From NCBI GenBank assembly GCA_944377405.1, contig CALWES010000004.1:100704-164703 (forward strand): DNA of 64,000 bases. Direction: 5' to 3'. Positions 1-7,297 of this stretch are shown here, in pieces. Below the pieces are notes generated by a model. The model searched no databases. It was not told the DNA's origin and saw nothing but the letters and a program-made list of their open reading frames with translations. Numbering within the stretch: position 1 is the stretch's first letter; the number at the start of each line of letters is the position of its first letter. This DNA comes from an uncultured Lachnospiraceae bacterium (GTDB lineage: Bacteria; Bacillota; Clostridia; Lachnospirales; Lachnospiraceae). A program made the position numbers and the translations under genes.

Positions 1-2
1 GC

Positions 3-248
3 GTCACCCAGTTTTTCCATATCCTGGAGGGAGTTGCCATGGTGGAGGGAAGCGTCCTGACACCGGAGGGCCGCTTCGATAAGACCACCTACTCCTGCTG
101 CGTGGACGGAGACAGGGGAATCTATTATTACAAGACCTACGGAAACAGCCGGATCACCGCCGTGGATATGGGACGGGAGGATCTTACGGGGGAGAAGCTG
201 CTTCGTTATCCCCTGGAGGAAAAACAGCAGATCGCCTACGCGAATTAA
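3..248 (+). CDS. Choloylglycine hydrolase family protein, C-terminal fragment
   Basis: This is the last 81 codons of a gene whose 5' part lies outside the window; the reading frame is open from base 3. The visible sequence has the C-terminal features of linear amide C-N hydrolases (bile salt hydrolase / penicillin V acylase): QFFHIL, then TTYSCC, then GIYYYKTY and ITAVDM. The family are N-terminal-nucleophile enzymes that cut the amide bond of conjugated bile salts or of penicillin V. The catalytic N-terminal Cys is outside the window, so substrate class cannot be decided; resemblance to gut Firmicute bile salt hydrolases makes that the likelier role. It ends just before the copper-responsive promoter and no clear terminator separates the two. 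Confidence 0.85.
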   Translation, partial: VTQFFHILEGVAMVEGSVLTPEGRFDKTTYSCCVDGDRGIYYYKTYGNSRITAVDMGREDLTGEKLLRYPLEEKQQIAYAN

Positions 249-275
249 AAGGGGACCGGGACCTGACCAAACCAC

Positions 276-337
276 TTGACAGATACCCCATATGGGTATA
301 CAATGACTCCTGTAGACAGATACCCCCAAGGGGTATA
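276..337 (+). promoter_or_regulatory. csoR-copA promoter with two CsoR-type copper operators
   Basis: A TTGACA -35 box at 276-281 and TACAAT -10 box at 299-304 are 17 bp apart. Between them lies the inverted repeat TACCC-CATAT-GGGTA (284-298). A second repeat, TACCCCCAAGGGGTA (321-335), lies just after the expected start of transcription. Both match the G/C-flanked TACCCC...GGGGTA operators of the CsoR family. CsoR bound to either site would block RNA polymerase, and Cu(I) would release it, giving autoregulation of csoR-copA. Confidence 0.8.
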
Positions 338-383
338 CAACAAGAGCTTTCAGATCAGAAGCTGTACCGACAGGAGGATGGAT

Positions 384-701
384 ATGTCAAAGGAAAAAGA
401 AGAATGCAGAGAGAACTGCTGCCATCATAAAATGACTCCCAGGAGCCAGGAGGAGCTGAAGCAGCTGAAGCACCGGCTGAACCGTATGAACGGCCAGCTG
501 AACGGAATCGCAAAGATGCTGGATGAGAACCGCTACTGCGGAGACATCCTGATCCAGGTGGCAGCCGTGGAACGGGCCCTCCAGTCCTTTGGCTACATGA
601 TCCTGAAGGACCACATGGAGACCTGTGTGGTGGAGGAGATCCGGAAGGGGAACCTTTCCGTGGTGGAGGAAGCAGTGGAACTGATCAAAAAGCTGAAATA
701 A
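384..701 (+). CDS. csoR: CsoR family copper-sensing transcriptional repressor
   Basis: This 105-residue all-helical DUF156/CsoR protein carries the Cys-His-Cys copper triad: C52 (in NRYCGDIL), H77 and C81 (in KDHMETC). Apo-CsoR binds DNA as a tetramer and lets go when Cu(I) binds. The frame stays open upstream to a TTG at 276, but that TTG is the promoter's own -35 box. The ATG at 384 has AGGAGG six bases upstream, whereas the ATG at 378 directly abuts that AGGAGG, so 384 is chosen. An extra Cys/His-rich N-terminus (CRENCCHH) precedes the core and might also bind metal; that is inference. It is followed after 14 bases by copA. Confidence 0.9.
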   Translation: MSKEKEECRENCCHHKMTPRSQEELKQLKHRLNRMNGQLNGIAKMLDENRYCGDILIQVAAVERALQSFGYMILKDHMETCVVEEIRKGNLSVVEEAVELIKKLK

Positions 702-715
702 GGGAAGGACCGGAT

Positions 716-3355
716 ATGAAGACAGAAAAGTTCAACATTACGGGAATGACCTGTGCCGCCTGCCAGGCAGCCATTACCCGGAACGTGTCAAAGCTTCCCG
801 GCGTGGAGAAGGTGGAGGTAAGCCTTCTTTCCAATCAGATGCAGGTAAGCTTTGATGAAAAGACGACGGACGCCGGACAGATCATCCGGACGGTGGAGGG
901 CATCGGATACGGAGCCTCTCTTCCGGGAGAAGCGGCCTCCGGCGGACAGAATGATTTTCGGAGCGAGTGGAAGGATCGGAGAAAAAGAGAAGAGGATGAG
1001 CAGAAGTCCATGAAGCGGCGGCTGTTTTCCTCCATTGCCATCCTGATCCCTCTTATGTACATTGCCATGGGAGCCATGATGGGACTTCCGGTGCCGGGGA
1101 TCCTTACGGGGATGGAAAACTCCCTGATCTCGGCCCTGACCCAGCTGCTCCTTACCATCCCGGTGCTGGTGCTGAACCGGAAATTCTTTACCACGGGCCT
1201 TAAGGCCCTCTGGAAGCGCTCCCCCAATATGGATTCCCTGGTGGCCATCGGTTCAGGAGCCTCCTTCCTCTACGGCCTCTTTTCCATTTACCGTATGGCC
1301 TACGGCTTCGGACACGGGGATATGGAGCTGGTACATCAGTATGCCCATGAGCTGTACTTTGAGTCCTCAGCCATGATCCTGACCCTCGTTACCGTGGGCA
1401 AATATCTGGAGGCCCGTTCCAAGGCCAGGACCTCCGATGCCCTTGGAAAGCTGGTGGAGCTGGCGCCCAAGACGGCGGTGGTCCTTCGGGGCGGCATGGA
1501 GCAGACGATCCCGGCGGAGCAGGTCATTGCAGGGGATATCCTGGTGATCAGGCCCGGAGAGAGCATCCCCGTGGACGGGGTGGTGACGGAGGGCAGCGGC
1601 TATGTGGACCAGTCCGCCATCACCGGAGAGAGCATCCCCGTGGAGAAGGGACCCGGAGATACGGTCATCTCTGCCAGCATCAATCAGAACGGCACCTTCC
1701 GCTTCCGGGCATCGAAGGTGGGAGGAGATACGACCCTGGCCCAGATCATCCGCCTGGTGGACGAGGCGGGCAATTCCAAGGCACCCATTGCAAGACTTGC
1801 GGACCGGGTCAGCGGGATCTTCGTGCCCACTGTGATCGCCATTGCGGTGATCACGGGAATCGCCTGGATCCTCCTGGGAAAGGACTTCGAGTTTGCCCTT
1901 TCCTCCGCCATCTCCGTACTGGTGATCTCCTGTCCCTGCGCCTTGGGACTGGCAACACCGGTGGCTATCATGGTGGGGACCGGCAAGGCTGCGGAATACG
2001 GCATCCTGATCAAGTCCGCAGAGAGCCTGGAGAACCTTCATTCCATCGATACCCTTGTGCTGGATAAGACCGGAACCATCACCTCCGGGCACCCGGAGGT
2101 AACGGATATCCGGGTATTCGACAGGGAACTCTCCGAAGGGGACTTCCTGAGGCTTGCGGCCTCTCTGGAGTCCGGCAGTGAGCATCCCCTGGCAGAGGCC
2201 GTGGTGGAACGGGCAAAGGAAAGGGGGATTTCACTCCTTCCGGCAGAGGATTTCCAGTCGGTTTCCGGACGGGGCGTAAAGGCCACCCTGGGCGGAAGGC
2301 ATTTCCTGGCGGGCAATGCAGCCTTCATGAAGGAAAACGGCCTTCTTGGAGAGGCTTCCATAGGGGAAACTTCTATAGGGGAAGCTATGAAAGCTTTTGC
2401 GGCAGAAGGCAAGACCCCCCTGCTCTTTGCCAGGGAGGACAGCATCATAGGTGTGATCGCTGTGGCGGATACAGTAAAGGAAAGCAGCCGCAGAGCCATA
2501 GAGGCCTTCCGGGAAATGGGCCTCTCCGTGATCATGCTGACGGGAGACAACCGTATCACCGCCGAGGCGATCCGCAGGGAGCTGGGACTGCAGGAGGCCA
2601 TCTCCGATGTGCTGCCTACGGAAAAGGAAGCCCATATCAGGGCGCTGCAGCAGCAGGGCCATAAGGTGGCCATGGTGGGAGACGGCATCAACGATGCCCC
2701 GGCCCTTACCCGGGCGGATATCGGCATTGCCATCGGCGCCGGAACGGATGTGGCCATTGAGTCCGCAGATGTGGTGCTGATGAAGGATTCTCTCCAGGAC
2801 GTGGTGACCGCCATCGAGCTCAGCAGGGCGGTGGTGCGGAATATCCACATGAACCTCTTCTGGGCCTTCTTCTATAACATCCTGGGGATCCCGGTGGCGG
2901 CGGGAGTCCTTTATCCCCTCTTTGGCATCCGCTTAAGCCCCATGATCGGTTCGGCGGCCATGAGCATGAGCTCTGTCTGCGTGGTAACGAATGCCCTGAG
3001 GCTGCGGTTCTTTAAGCCAAAGGAAACCTCCTCCCAGCAGGAAAGCCGGCAGGAGACGGAAGGAACGGAGAGCACGGACAGAATGTCAGACCCTGCACAA
3101 AAGCAGGAGAAAAAGGAAGATAAAGAAGGAGAAGCAAAAATGAAAAAGATCATGAAGGTAAACGGTATGATGTGTCCCCATTGTCAGGCCCATGTGACCA
3201 AGGCCCTGGCGGATATCCCAGGGGTTGCCTCCGTGGAGGTGAGCCTGGAGAATAAGGAAGCTGTTATGGAGCTTTCGGGGGATGTTCCGGATGAGACCCT
3301 TATGGCGGCGGTAAAGGAAGCGGGCTATGAGCCCCTTGGAGTAGAGCGGGGATAA
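716..3355 (+). CDS. copA: Copper-exporting P1B-type ATPase with N- and C-terminal HMA domains
   Basis: An 879-residue Cu(I) efflux pump. An N-terminal heavy-metal-associated domain has the metal site MTCAAC (residues 11-16). The membrane core holds the transport motif CPC (406-408). Cytoplasmic motifs are TGES (303-306, actuator), DKTGT with the phosphorylated Asp450, SEHP in the nucleotide domain, and GDGIND (655-660). After the last membrane helices an acidic and charged linker (about 770-808) leads to a second HMA domain (809-879) with MMCPHC, resembling a whole CopZ chaperone. Family members of this type without the tail are nearer 740-800 residues. It is cotranscribed with csoR and therefore probably copper-induced. 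The C-terminal domain may also be translated by itself (see the entry at 3140). Confidence 0.93.
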   Translation: MKTEKFNITGMTCAACQAAITRNVSKLPGVEKVEVSLLSNQMQVSFDEKTTDAGQIIRTVEGIGYGASLPGEAASGGQNDFRSEWKDRRKREEDEQKSMKRRLFSSIAILIPLMYIAMGAMMGLPVPGILTGMENSLISALTQLLLTIPVLVLNRKFFTTGLKALWKRSPNMDSLVAIGSGASFLYGLFSIYRMAYGFGHGDMELVHQYAHELYFESSAMILTLVTVGKYLEARSKARTSDALGKLVELAPKTAVVLRGGMEQTIPAEQVIAGDILVIRPGESIPVDGVVTEGSGYVDQSAITGESIPVEKGPGDTVISASINQNGTFRFRASKVGGDTTLAQIIRLVDEAGNSKAPIARLADRVSGIFVPTVIAIAVITGIAWILLGKDFEFALSSAISVLVISCPCALGLATPVAIMVGTGKAAEYGILIKSAESLENLHSIDTLVLDKTGTITSGHPEVTDIRVFDRELSEGDFLRLAASLESGSEHPLAEAVVERAKERGISLLPAEDFQSVSGRGVKATLGGRHFLAGNAAFMKENGLLGEASIGETSIGEAMKAFAAEGKTPLLFAREDSIIGVIAVADTVKESSRRAIEAFREMGLSVIMLTGDNRITAEAIRRELGLQEAISDVLPTEKEAHIRALQQQGHKVAMVGDGINDAPALTRADIGIAIGAGTDVAIESADVVLMKDSLQDVVTAIELSRAVVRNIHMNLFWAFFYNILGIPVAAGVLYPLFGIRLSPMIGSAAMSMSSVCVVTNALRLRFFKPKETSSQQESRQETEGTESTDRMSDPAQKQEKKEDKEGEAKMKKIMKVNGMMCPHCQAHVTKALADIPGVASVEVSLENKEAVMELSGDVPDETLMAAVKEAGYEPLGVERG
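3140..3355 (+). CDS. Possible free CopZ-like copper chaperone from an internal start in copA
   Basis: In the same frame as copA, the ATG for residue 809 (3140) has a full AAGGAG Shine-Dalgarno (3126-3131) eight bases upstream, in an A-rich stretch likely to be unstructured. The 71-residue product would be a complete HMA domain beginning MKKIMKVNGMMCPHC, the size and form of CopZ. CopZ proteins carry Cu(I) to CopA and CsoR. The signal is sequence-only; it may instead be chance in a purine-rich linker, with the domain existing only as a covalent tail. Confidence 0.4.
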   Translation: MKKIMKVNGMMCPHCQAHVTKALADIPGVASVEVSLENKEAVMELSGDVPDETLMAAVKEAGYEPLGVERG

Positions 3356-3375
3356 GCTCCAGACCAAAAACATCA

Positions 3376-3433
3376 AAAAGCACGGTATATAAAGGTTTTT
3401 GAAAAATTCGCCTTTTAAAACCGTGCTTTTTTT
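3376..3433 (+). terminator. Terminator of csoR-copA
   Basis: AAAAGCACGGT (3376-3386) pairs with ACCGTGCTTTT (3420-3430), with a smaller inner helix, and runs into T residues to 3433. It ends directly at the 3' side of the convergent tRNA-Gly gene and, being flanked by A and T runs, could work from both sides. Confidence 0.75.
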
Positions 3434-3437
3434 ATGC

Positions 3438-3508
3438 AGCAGATAACGGGAGTCGAACCCGCCTCTCCAGCTTGGGAAGCTAGCGTGTTACCGATGCACC
3501 ATATCTGC
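3438..3508 (-). tRNA. tRNA-Gly (anticodon CCC)
   Basis: On the minus strand the sequence folds as a 71-nt cloverleaf. The acceptor pairs GCAGATA with TATCTGC, the anticodon loop is TTCCCAA closed by CTAGC/GCTGG, and the T-arm carries GTTCGA. The anticodon reads CCC, so it decodes GGG. The discriminator base is T and no CCA is encoded, so the end must be added by CCA-adding enzyme. Confidence 0.9.
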
Positions 3509-3525
3509 ATAGCTATATGTGCATA

Positions 3526-3553
3526 AGTTTACCACGTTTTCGGAAAAAATCAA
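3526..3553 (-). promoter_or_regulatory. Probable promoter of tRNA-Gly
   Basis: Read on the minus strand there is TTGATT (3553-3548), a 16-bp spacer and TAAACT (3531-3526) preceded by TGG, an extended -10. It is placed about 18 bp before the tRNA 5' end. Confidence 0.5.
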
Positions 3554-3642
3554 GGGGAAACCGTCACCCGGGGAGTGCCTTTGGGGATATTCCACAGAAG
3601 CGCTCCACTGCCTTAAATCGCCTTAAATATGTCCCGCCTGTC

Positions 3643-3671
3643 TTGTATTCCCCCACGGGCAAACGTAAGAT
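3643..3671 (+). promoter_or_regulatory. Probable promoter of the MacAB-like efflux operon
   Basis: TTGTAT (3643-3648), 17 bp, TAAGAT (3666-3671), about 78 bp before the adaptor start. Just upstream is a short direct repeat, GCCTTAAAT, twice in 3610-3629, of unknown meaning. The 3509-3748 interval otherwise holds only the divergent tRNA-Gly promoter. Confidence 0.45.
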
Positions 3672-3748
3672 AATGAACAGAAAAGAAAGATTTGTCGGGA
3701 AGTCCGGCGGACACAGAATATCAGAACAGGAAAGAACAGGATACGGTT

Positions 3749-5176
3749 ATGGACAGACAGGAACAGAAAACAGAGACAGAGGCCATCGAAAAGGAGATCC
3801 AGGCCATCATGGAGGGCGGCAAAAAAGAGGAGACATCCGAAAAGAAGCGCCGGAGGCCCGGGAAAAAAGCCGGGAAATTCCTGCTTTTACTCCTAGTGGG
3901 AGGCGGCCTGCTCTTTGCAGGCAGCAGGCTCCTTTTTGGCGGCGGGGGCAGCCTGCCCCAGGTGGAGCTTGGATCCCTGGCCAGAGGCAGTATCACCGAG
4001 AGCCTTACGGTGACCGGCCCCGTAGAGGGAACGGACAGCGTGGACGTCACCTCCCGGCTCCATGCCAGGATCACGGAGCTTAAGGTAAAGGAGGGAGACC
4101 GGGTGGAGGCCGGAAAGACCGTCCTTGCCAGACTTGATACGGGGGAGCTCCAGAAAGAGGTAGAGATCGCAGAGGGCAATTATAAGCTTGCGGCAGCCCA
4201 GCGGGACGAAAAGGTGAAGGAGGATACGGAGGCCTGGAAAAAGGCTCGGCAGGAGCTTAAGGCGGCCCAGGAGGATTATGACCGGAAGGCGGTCCTGGCC
4301 CAGACCGGCGATATTTCCCAGGTGGAGCTTGCCACCGCGGAAAACAGCCTCCAGGAGGCAAAGCGGAATGTGGATGCATACCGGATCAGAGATGGGAAGG
4401 TCATGGCAGAGGACTCCATGGAGATCCAGGTCCAGAACGCAGAGCTTGCCCTGGAACAGACCAGGGAGAAGCTTACGGAGACCACCATCCTGGCCCCCAT
4501 CAGCGGCACCGTCACCCGGGTCAATACAAAGGTGGGACAGTTTGCAGACGATATTGAGAACAACCGTCCCATGATCACCATTGAGAATCTGGATGCTCTT
4601 CAGATGGAGATCAAGGTCAGCGAGTACAGCATCGGAAAGGTGTCTCCGGGACAGGAGGTCAGGATCACCGCAGACATCCTGGGAGAAGGAAAGTCCGTGG
4701 CCGGAGAGGTCATGAGCATCAGTCCTACGGGAGAGGAAAAGGGCGGCGGCTCCACGGAACGGGTCATCCCCACCCGCATCCGCATCACGGAACCGGATAC
4801 GGCCCTCATTGCCGGGATCAATGCCAAGGCCCAGATCATCCTGGAGGAGGCCTCTGGAGTATGGACGGTGCCGGTGTCTGCCGTTGGGGAGGATGGCACC
4901 GGACAGGCGGCCATGCAGTTTGCGGTCCCGAAGGAGGATGGAAGCGGCTGCAGGATCCGGGTGGTCCCGGTGGAAACAGGTCTGGAAAGCGATCTGGAGC
5001 TGGAGGTGAAGGGCCCCGTAAGGGAGGAAGATCAGGAACTCTTCCAGGAGGGGAGCCGGTATCTGAGCGCATATCATGCAGAGCTTTCCGAAGGCCAGGA
5101 GATCCAGGAACTGCAGACCGGTGAAAAAGCTGCAGCCACGGGCAGCGTGGCTGACGGAAAAGGAGCTGCCTCATGA
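3749..5176 (+). CDS. Efflux membrane fusion (periplasmic-adaptor type) protein, HlyD/MacA family
   Basis: A 475-residue adaptor. A charged cytoplasmic N-terminus rich in Lys and Arg is followed by one membrane segment (about residues 43-62), then a lipoyl/barrel-sandwich half, a coiled-coil hairpin (about 140-225) and the second lipoyl half with the family phrase TILAPISGTVTRVNTKVGQ, then beta-barrel domains. Such proteins link a MacB-type ABC permease to substrate export; in Gram-positives they act at the outer face of the membrane. ATG 3749 has a modest AGGA seven bases upstream. A TTG at 3692 would add 19 residues and cannot be excluded. It overlaps the next gene by four bases (ATGA). Confidence 0.85.
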   Translation: MDRQEQKTETEAIEKEIQAIMEGGKKEETSEKKRRRPGKKAGKFLLLLLVGGGLLFAGSRLLFGGGGSLPQVELGSLARGSITESLTVTGPVEGTDSVDVTSRLHARITELKVKEGDRVEAGKTVLARLDTGELQKEVEIAEGNYKLAAAQRDEKVKEDTEAWKKARQELKAAQEDYDRKAVLAQTGDISQVELATAENSLQEAKRNVDAYRIRDGKVMAEDSMEIQVQNAELALEQTREKLTETTILAPISGTVTRVNTKVGQFADDIENNRPMITIENLDALQMEIKVSEYSIGKVSPGQEVRITADILGEGKSVAGEVMSISPTGEEKGGGSTERVIPTRIRITEPDTALIAGINAKAQIILEEASGVWTVPVSAVGEDGTGQAAMQFAVPKEDGSGCRIRVVPVETGLESDLELEVKGPVREEDQELFQEGSRYLSAYHAELSEGQEIQELQTGEKAAATGSVADGKGAAS

Positions 5177-5925
5177 CGGGCGGGGAAGCAGGCCGGGAGC
5201 TGATCCGGCTCCAGGACCTGGTGAAGATCTACGATACGGGAAGTCTCAGGGTCCTGGGACTGGACCGGATCAACCTTCGGATCTCCCGGGGGGAATTCGT
5301 TGCCATCATGGGCCATTCCGGCTCCGGAAAGTCCACTCTTATGAATATCCTGGGCTGCCTGGACCGTCCCACCCTGGGCCATTACTATCTGGACGGCACG
5401 GACGTGGCGGAGATGACGCCGGATGAGCTGTCCGCCATCAGGAACCGGAAGATCGGCTTTGTATTCCAGTCCTTCAATCTCATCAGCCGCATGACCATCG
5501 AAAAGAACGTGGAGGTCCCCATGATCTACGGCAGGGTCCGGCCGGCGGAACGGAAACAGCGGGCCAGGGAGCTTCTGGAGACAGTAGGGCTTTTATCCAG
5601 GATGGAGCATGAGCCCAATGAGCTCTCCGGCGGACAGCGCCAGAGGGTGGCCATTGCCAGGGCCCTGGCCAACCGGCCCCCTTTGCTTCTTGCAGACGAG
5701 CCCACGGGGAACCTGGATTCCCAGGCCTCCGTTGAGATCATGGAGCTTTTTGCAAGGCTCCATCAGCAGGGAGTCACCGTGGTGGTGGTGACCCATGAGG
5801 AAAATATCGCAGCCTACACCCATCGGATCATCACCTTCCAGGACGGACGGCTGATCTCCGACGAGATCAATGAGCACCCCACTCCTATATCGGAGCATAG
5901 GGGCCTGAGTGGCAGGATGAGCTAA
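5173..5925 (+). CDS. ABC transporter ATPase, MacB/LolD-like
   Basis: A 250-residue nucleotide-binding subunit with Walker A GHSGSGKST (47-55), Q-loop FQSFNLI (near 99), signature LSGGQRQRVAIARAL (from 151), Walker B LLLADEPTGNLD (Asp175, Glu176) and H-loop VTHE. The FNL and GNLD forms are typical of the MacB/LolD export group. It forms a translational overlap with the adaptor gene before it and is followed after 47 bases by the permease. A C-terminal tail after the H-loop (about residues 215-250) is longer than usual and has no recognised motif. Confidence 0.92.
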   Translation: MTGGEAGRELIRLQDLVKIYDTGSLRVLGLDRINLRISRGEFVAIMGHSGSGKSTLMNILGCLDRPTLGHYYLDGTDVAEMTPDELSAIRNRKIGFVFQSFNLISRMTIEKNVEVPMIYGRVRPAERKQRARELLETVGLLSRMEHEPNELSGGQRQRVAIARALANRPPLLLADEPTGNLDSQASVEIMELFARLHQQGVTVVVVTHEENIAAYTHRIITFQDGRLISDEINEHPTPISEHRGLSGRMS

Positions 5926-5972
5926 AAAAGACTGGCAGGGCTTTCACAGGAAGGCCCGGAAAGAAGACAGGA

Positions 5973-7193
5973 ATGCTGATAGAAAATATGAAAATGGCCC
6001 TTTCGGCCCTCAGATCCAACAAGATGCGCTCCTTTCTGACCATGCTGGGGATCATCATCGGCATCGGATCCGTCATCGCCATCACCTCCATCGGAGATAC
6101 CATGCGGCGGATGTTTTCCGATATCTATAAGGATATCGGAGTGACCCAGGGATTCATTTTTATCGGATACTGGATCGAGGATGAAAGGGAAAGCGATTAT
6201 TTTACCATGGACGATATCGCCCGGTACAAGGAGGTCTTCGGAGACAGGATCGCCTATGCGGATGCCTCCGCAAGCCTCTCCGGGGAGATCCGTACCAGGC
6301 TTACGAAAAAGAAGTTTGAATTTACGGGGATCGACTATAACTATATGGATGTGCAGCCCGTAACGGTCAGATACGGCCGCTACCTGAATCAGAGCGACAT
6401 CCGGGAGCAGAAGCCCAACTGCGTCATGGAGGCTTCGGCGGCCAGGGACCTTTACGGTACGGAGAATGCAGTGGGCAGGACCTTCCGGATCCCGGTAAAC
6501 GGCACCATGACGGAATTCAATATCGTGGGAGTCTATGAAAAGGAGCAGTCCGCCATCCAGAAGCTGCTTATGGGAACGGGAAACGGCACCGGCTACGGCT
6601 ATATCCCCTGGACCCTTCTGACGCATCCCAACGATACCTTTTACCAGTACCATTATTTTGCGGACCCCTCCATGTCGGAGCAGGAGCTTACGGAATTTAA
6701 CCGGGAGCTCTGCGCCTACATCGCCAGGACCAAGGACCGGAAGCCCGAGGACTTCTATCTCCAGACGGCCCAGAGTGAGATGGGACAGGTGGACACCATG
6801 CTGGGAGGCGTCTCTGCAGCAGTGGGCGGCATCGCCGCCATTTCCCTCCTGGTCGGAGGCATCGGCATCATGAACATCATGCTGGTGTCCGTAACGGAGA
6901 GGACCCGGGAGATCGGGACCAGAAAGGCTCTGGGGGCCACCACCAGGGATATCCTGATCCAGTTCCTGACGGAATCCGCCCTCCTTTCCGCAGTGGGCGG
7001 CCTCATCGGCGTAACCCTGGCGGTGGGGCTTGTAAGCCTCGGAGGGGCGGCCTTTGGCCTTCCCGTGACCATAAAGCCCGGGGTGATCCTGATGGCGGTG
7101 GGATTCTCTGCCCTTGTGGGGATTTTTTTCGGCATCTATCCCGCCAGGAAGGCAGCGGAACGGGACCCCATCATCGCCCTCAGATATGAGTGA
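5973..7193 (+). CDS. MacB/FtsX-type ABC transporter permease
   Basis: A 406-residue permease. It has an N-terminal membrane helix (about 18-40, with SFLTMLGIIIGIGSV), a large extracytoplasmic MacB-core domain (about 45-270), and three C-terminal helices of the FtsX domain. Between helices is the family signature ERTREIGTRKALGATTRDI, and the protein ends with YPARKAAERDPIIALRYE, the classic MacB tail. With the adaptor and ATPase it should form an ATP-driven efflux or peptide-export machine. The substrate cannot be read from sequence. The start has weak ribosome-site pairing (ACAGGA). Confidence 0.92.
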   Translation: MLIENMKMALSALRSNKMRSFLTMLGIIIGIGSVIAITSIGDTMRRMFSDIYKDIGVTQGFIFIGYWIEDERESDYFTMDDIARYKEVFGDRIAYADASASLSGEIRTRLTKKKFEFTGIDYNYMDVQPVTVRYGRYLNQSDIREQKPNCVMEASAARDLYGTENAVGRTFRIPVNGTMTEFNIVGVYEKEQSAIQKLLMGTGNGTGYGYIPWTLLTHPNDTFYQYHYFADPSMSEQELTEFNRELCAYIARTKDRKPEDFYLQTAQSEMGQVDTMLGGVSAAVGGIAAISLLVGGIGIMNIMLVSVTERTREIGTRKALGATTRDILIQFLTESALLSAVGGLIGVTLAVGLVSLGGAAFGLPVTIKPGVILMAVGFSALVGIFFGIYPARKAAERDPIIALRYE

Positions 7194-7202
7194 TTCTTCC
7201 CC

Positions 7203-7229
7203 AGGCTCCCCTTGTGGGGAGCCTTTTTG
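7203..7229 (+). terminator. Terminator of the MacAB-like operon
   Basis: GGCTCCCC (7204-7211), loop TTGT, GGGGAGCC (7216-7223), then TTTTT. It is a short, very stable hairpin beginning ten bases after the permease stop. The following gene's promoter overlaps it. Confidence 0.9.
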
Positions 7230-7240
7230 TATGCTATAAT
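7212..7240 (+). promoter_or_regulatory. Promoter of the Na/phosphate symporter, -35 inside the upstream terminator
   Basis: A perfect extended -10, TGCTATAAT (7232-7240), sits 17 bp after TTGTGG (7212-7217). That weak -35 coincides with the loop and 3' arm of the upstream hairpin. The extended -10 probably compensates for the weak -35. Confidence 0.6.
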
Positions 7241-7250
7241 CATTAACTAA

Positions 7251-7270
7251 GCTGCAGCTGCAGCTGCAGC
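7251..7270 (+). repeat. Self-complementary GCTGCA repeat in the 5' leader
   Basis: Three and one-third copies of GCTGCA form a fully palindromic 20-bp block right after the predicted transcription start and about 12 bases before the ribosome site of the symporter gene. In RNA it could form a hairpin or pair between molecules. Confidence 0.7.
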
Positions 7271-7297
7271 CAAAGAAATAATGGGGTGAAAAAGAAT

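Noticed and set aside
276..383. N-terminal extension of csoR from TTG 276
   Set aside because: The TTG is the -35 box, and the stretch contains the -10 and both operators; 384 has the ribosome site.
3517..4083. 188-residue ORF upstream of the adaptor gene
   Set aside because: It is in another frame over the adaptor gene, low-complexity Gly/Arg composition, no ribosome site or family match.
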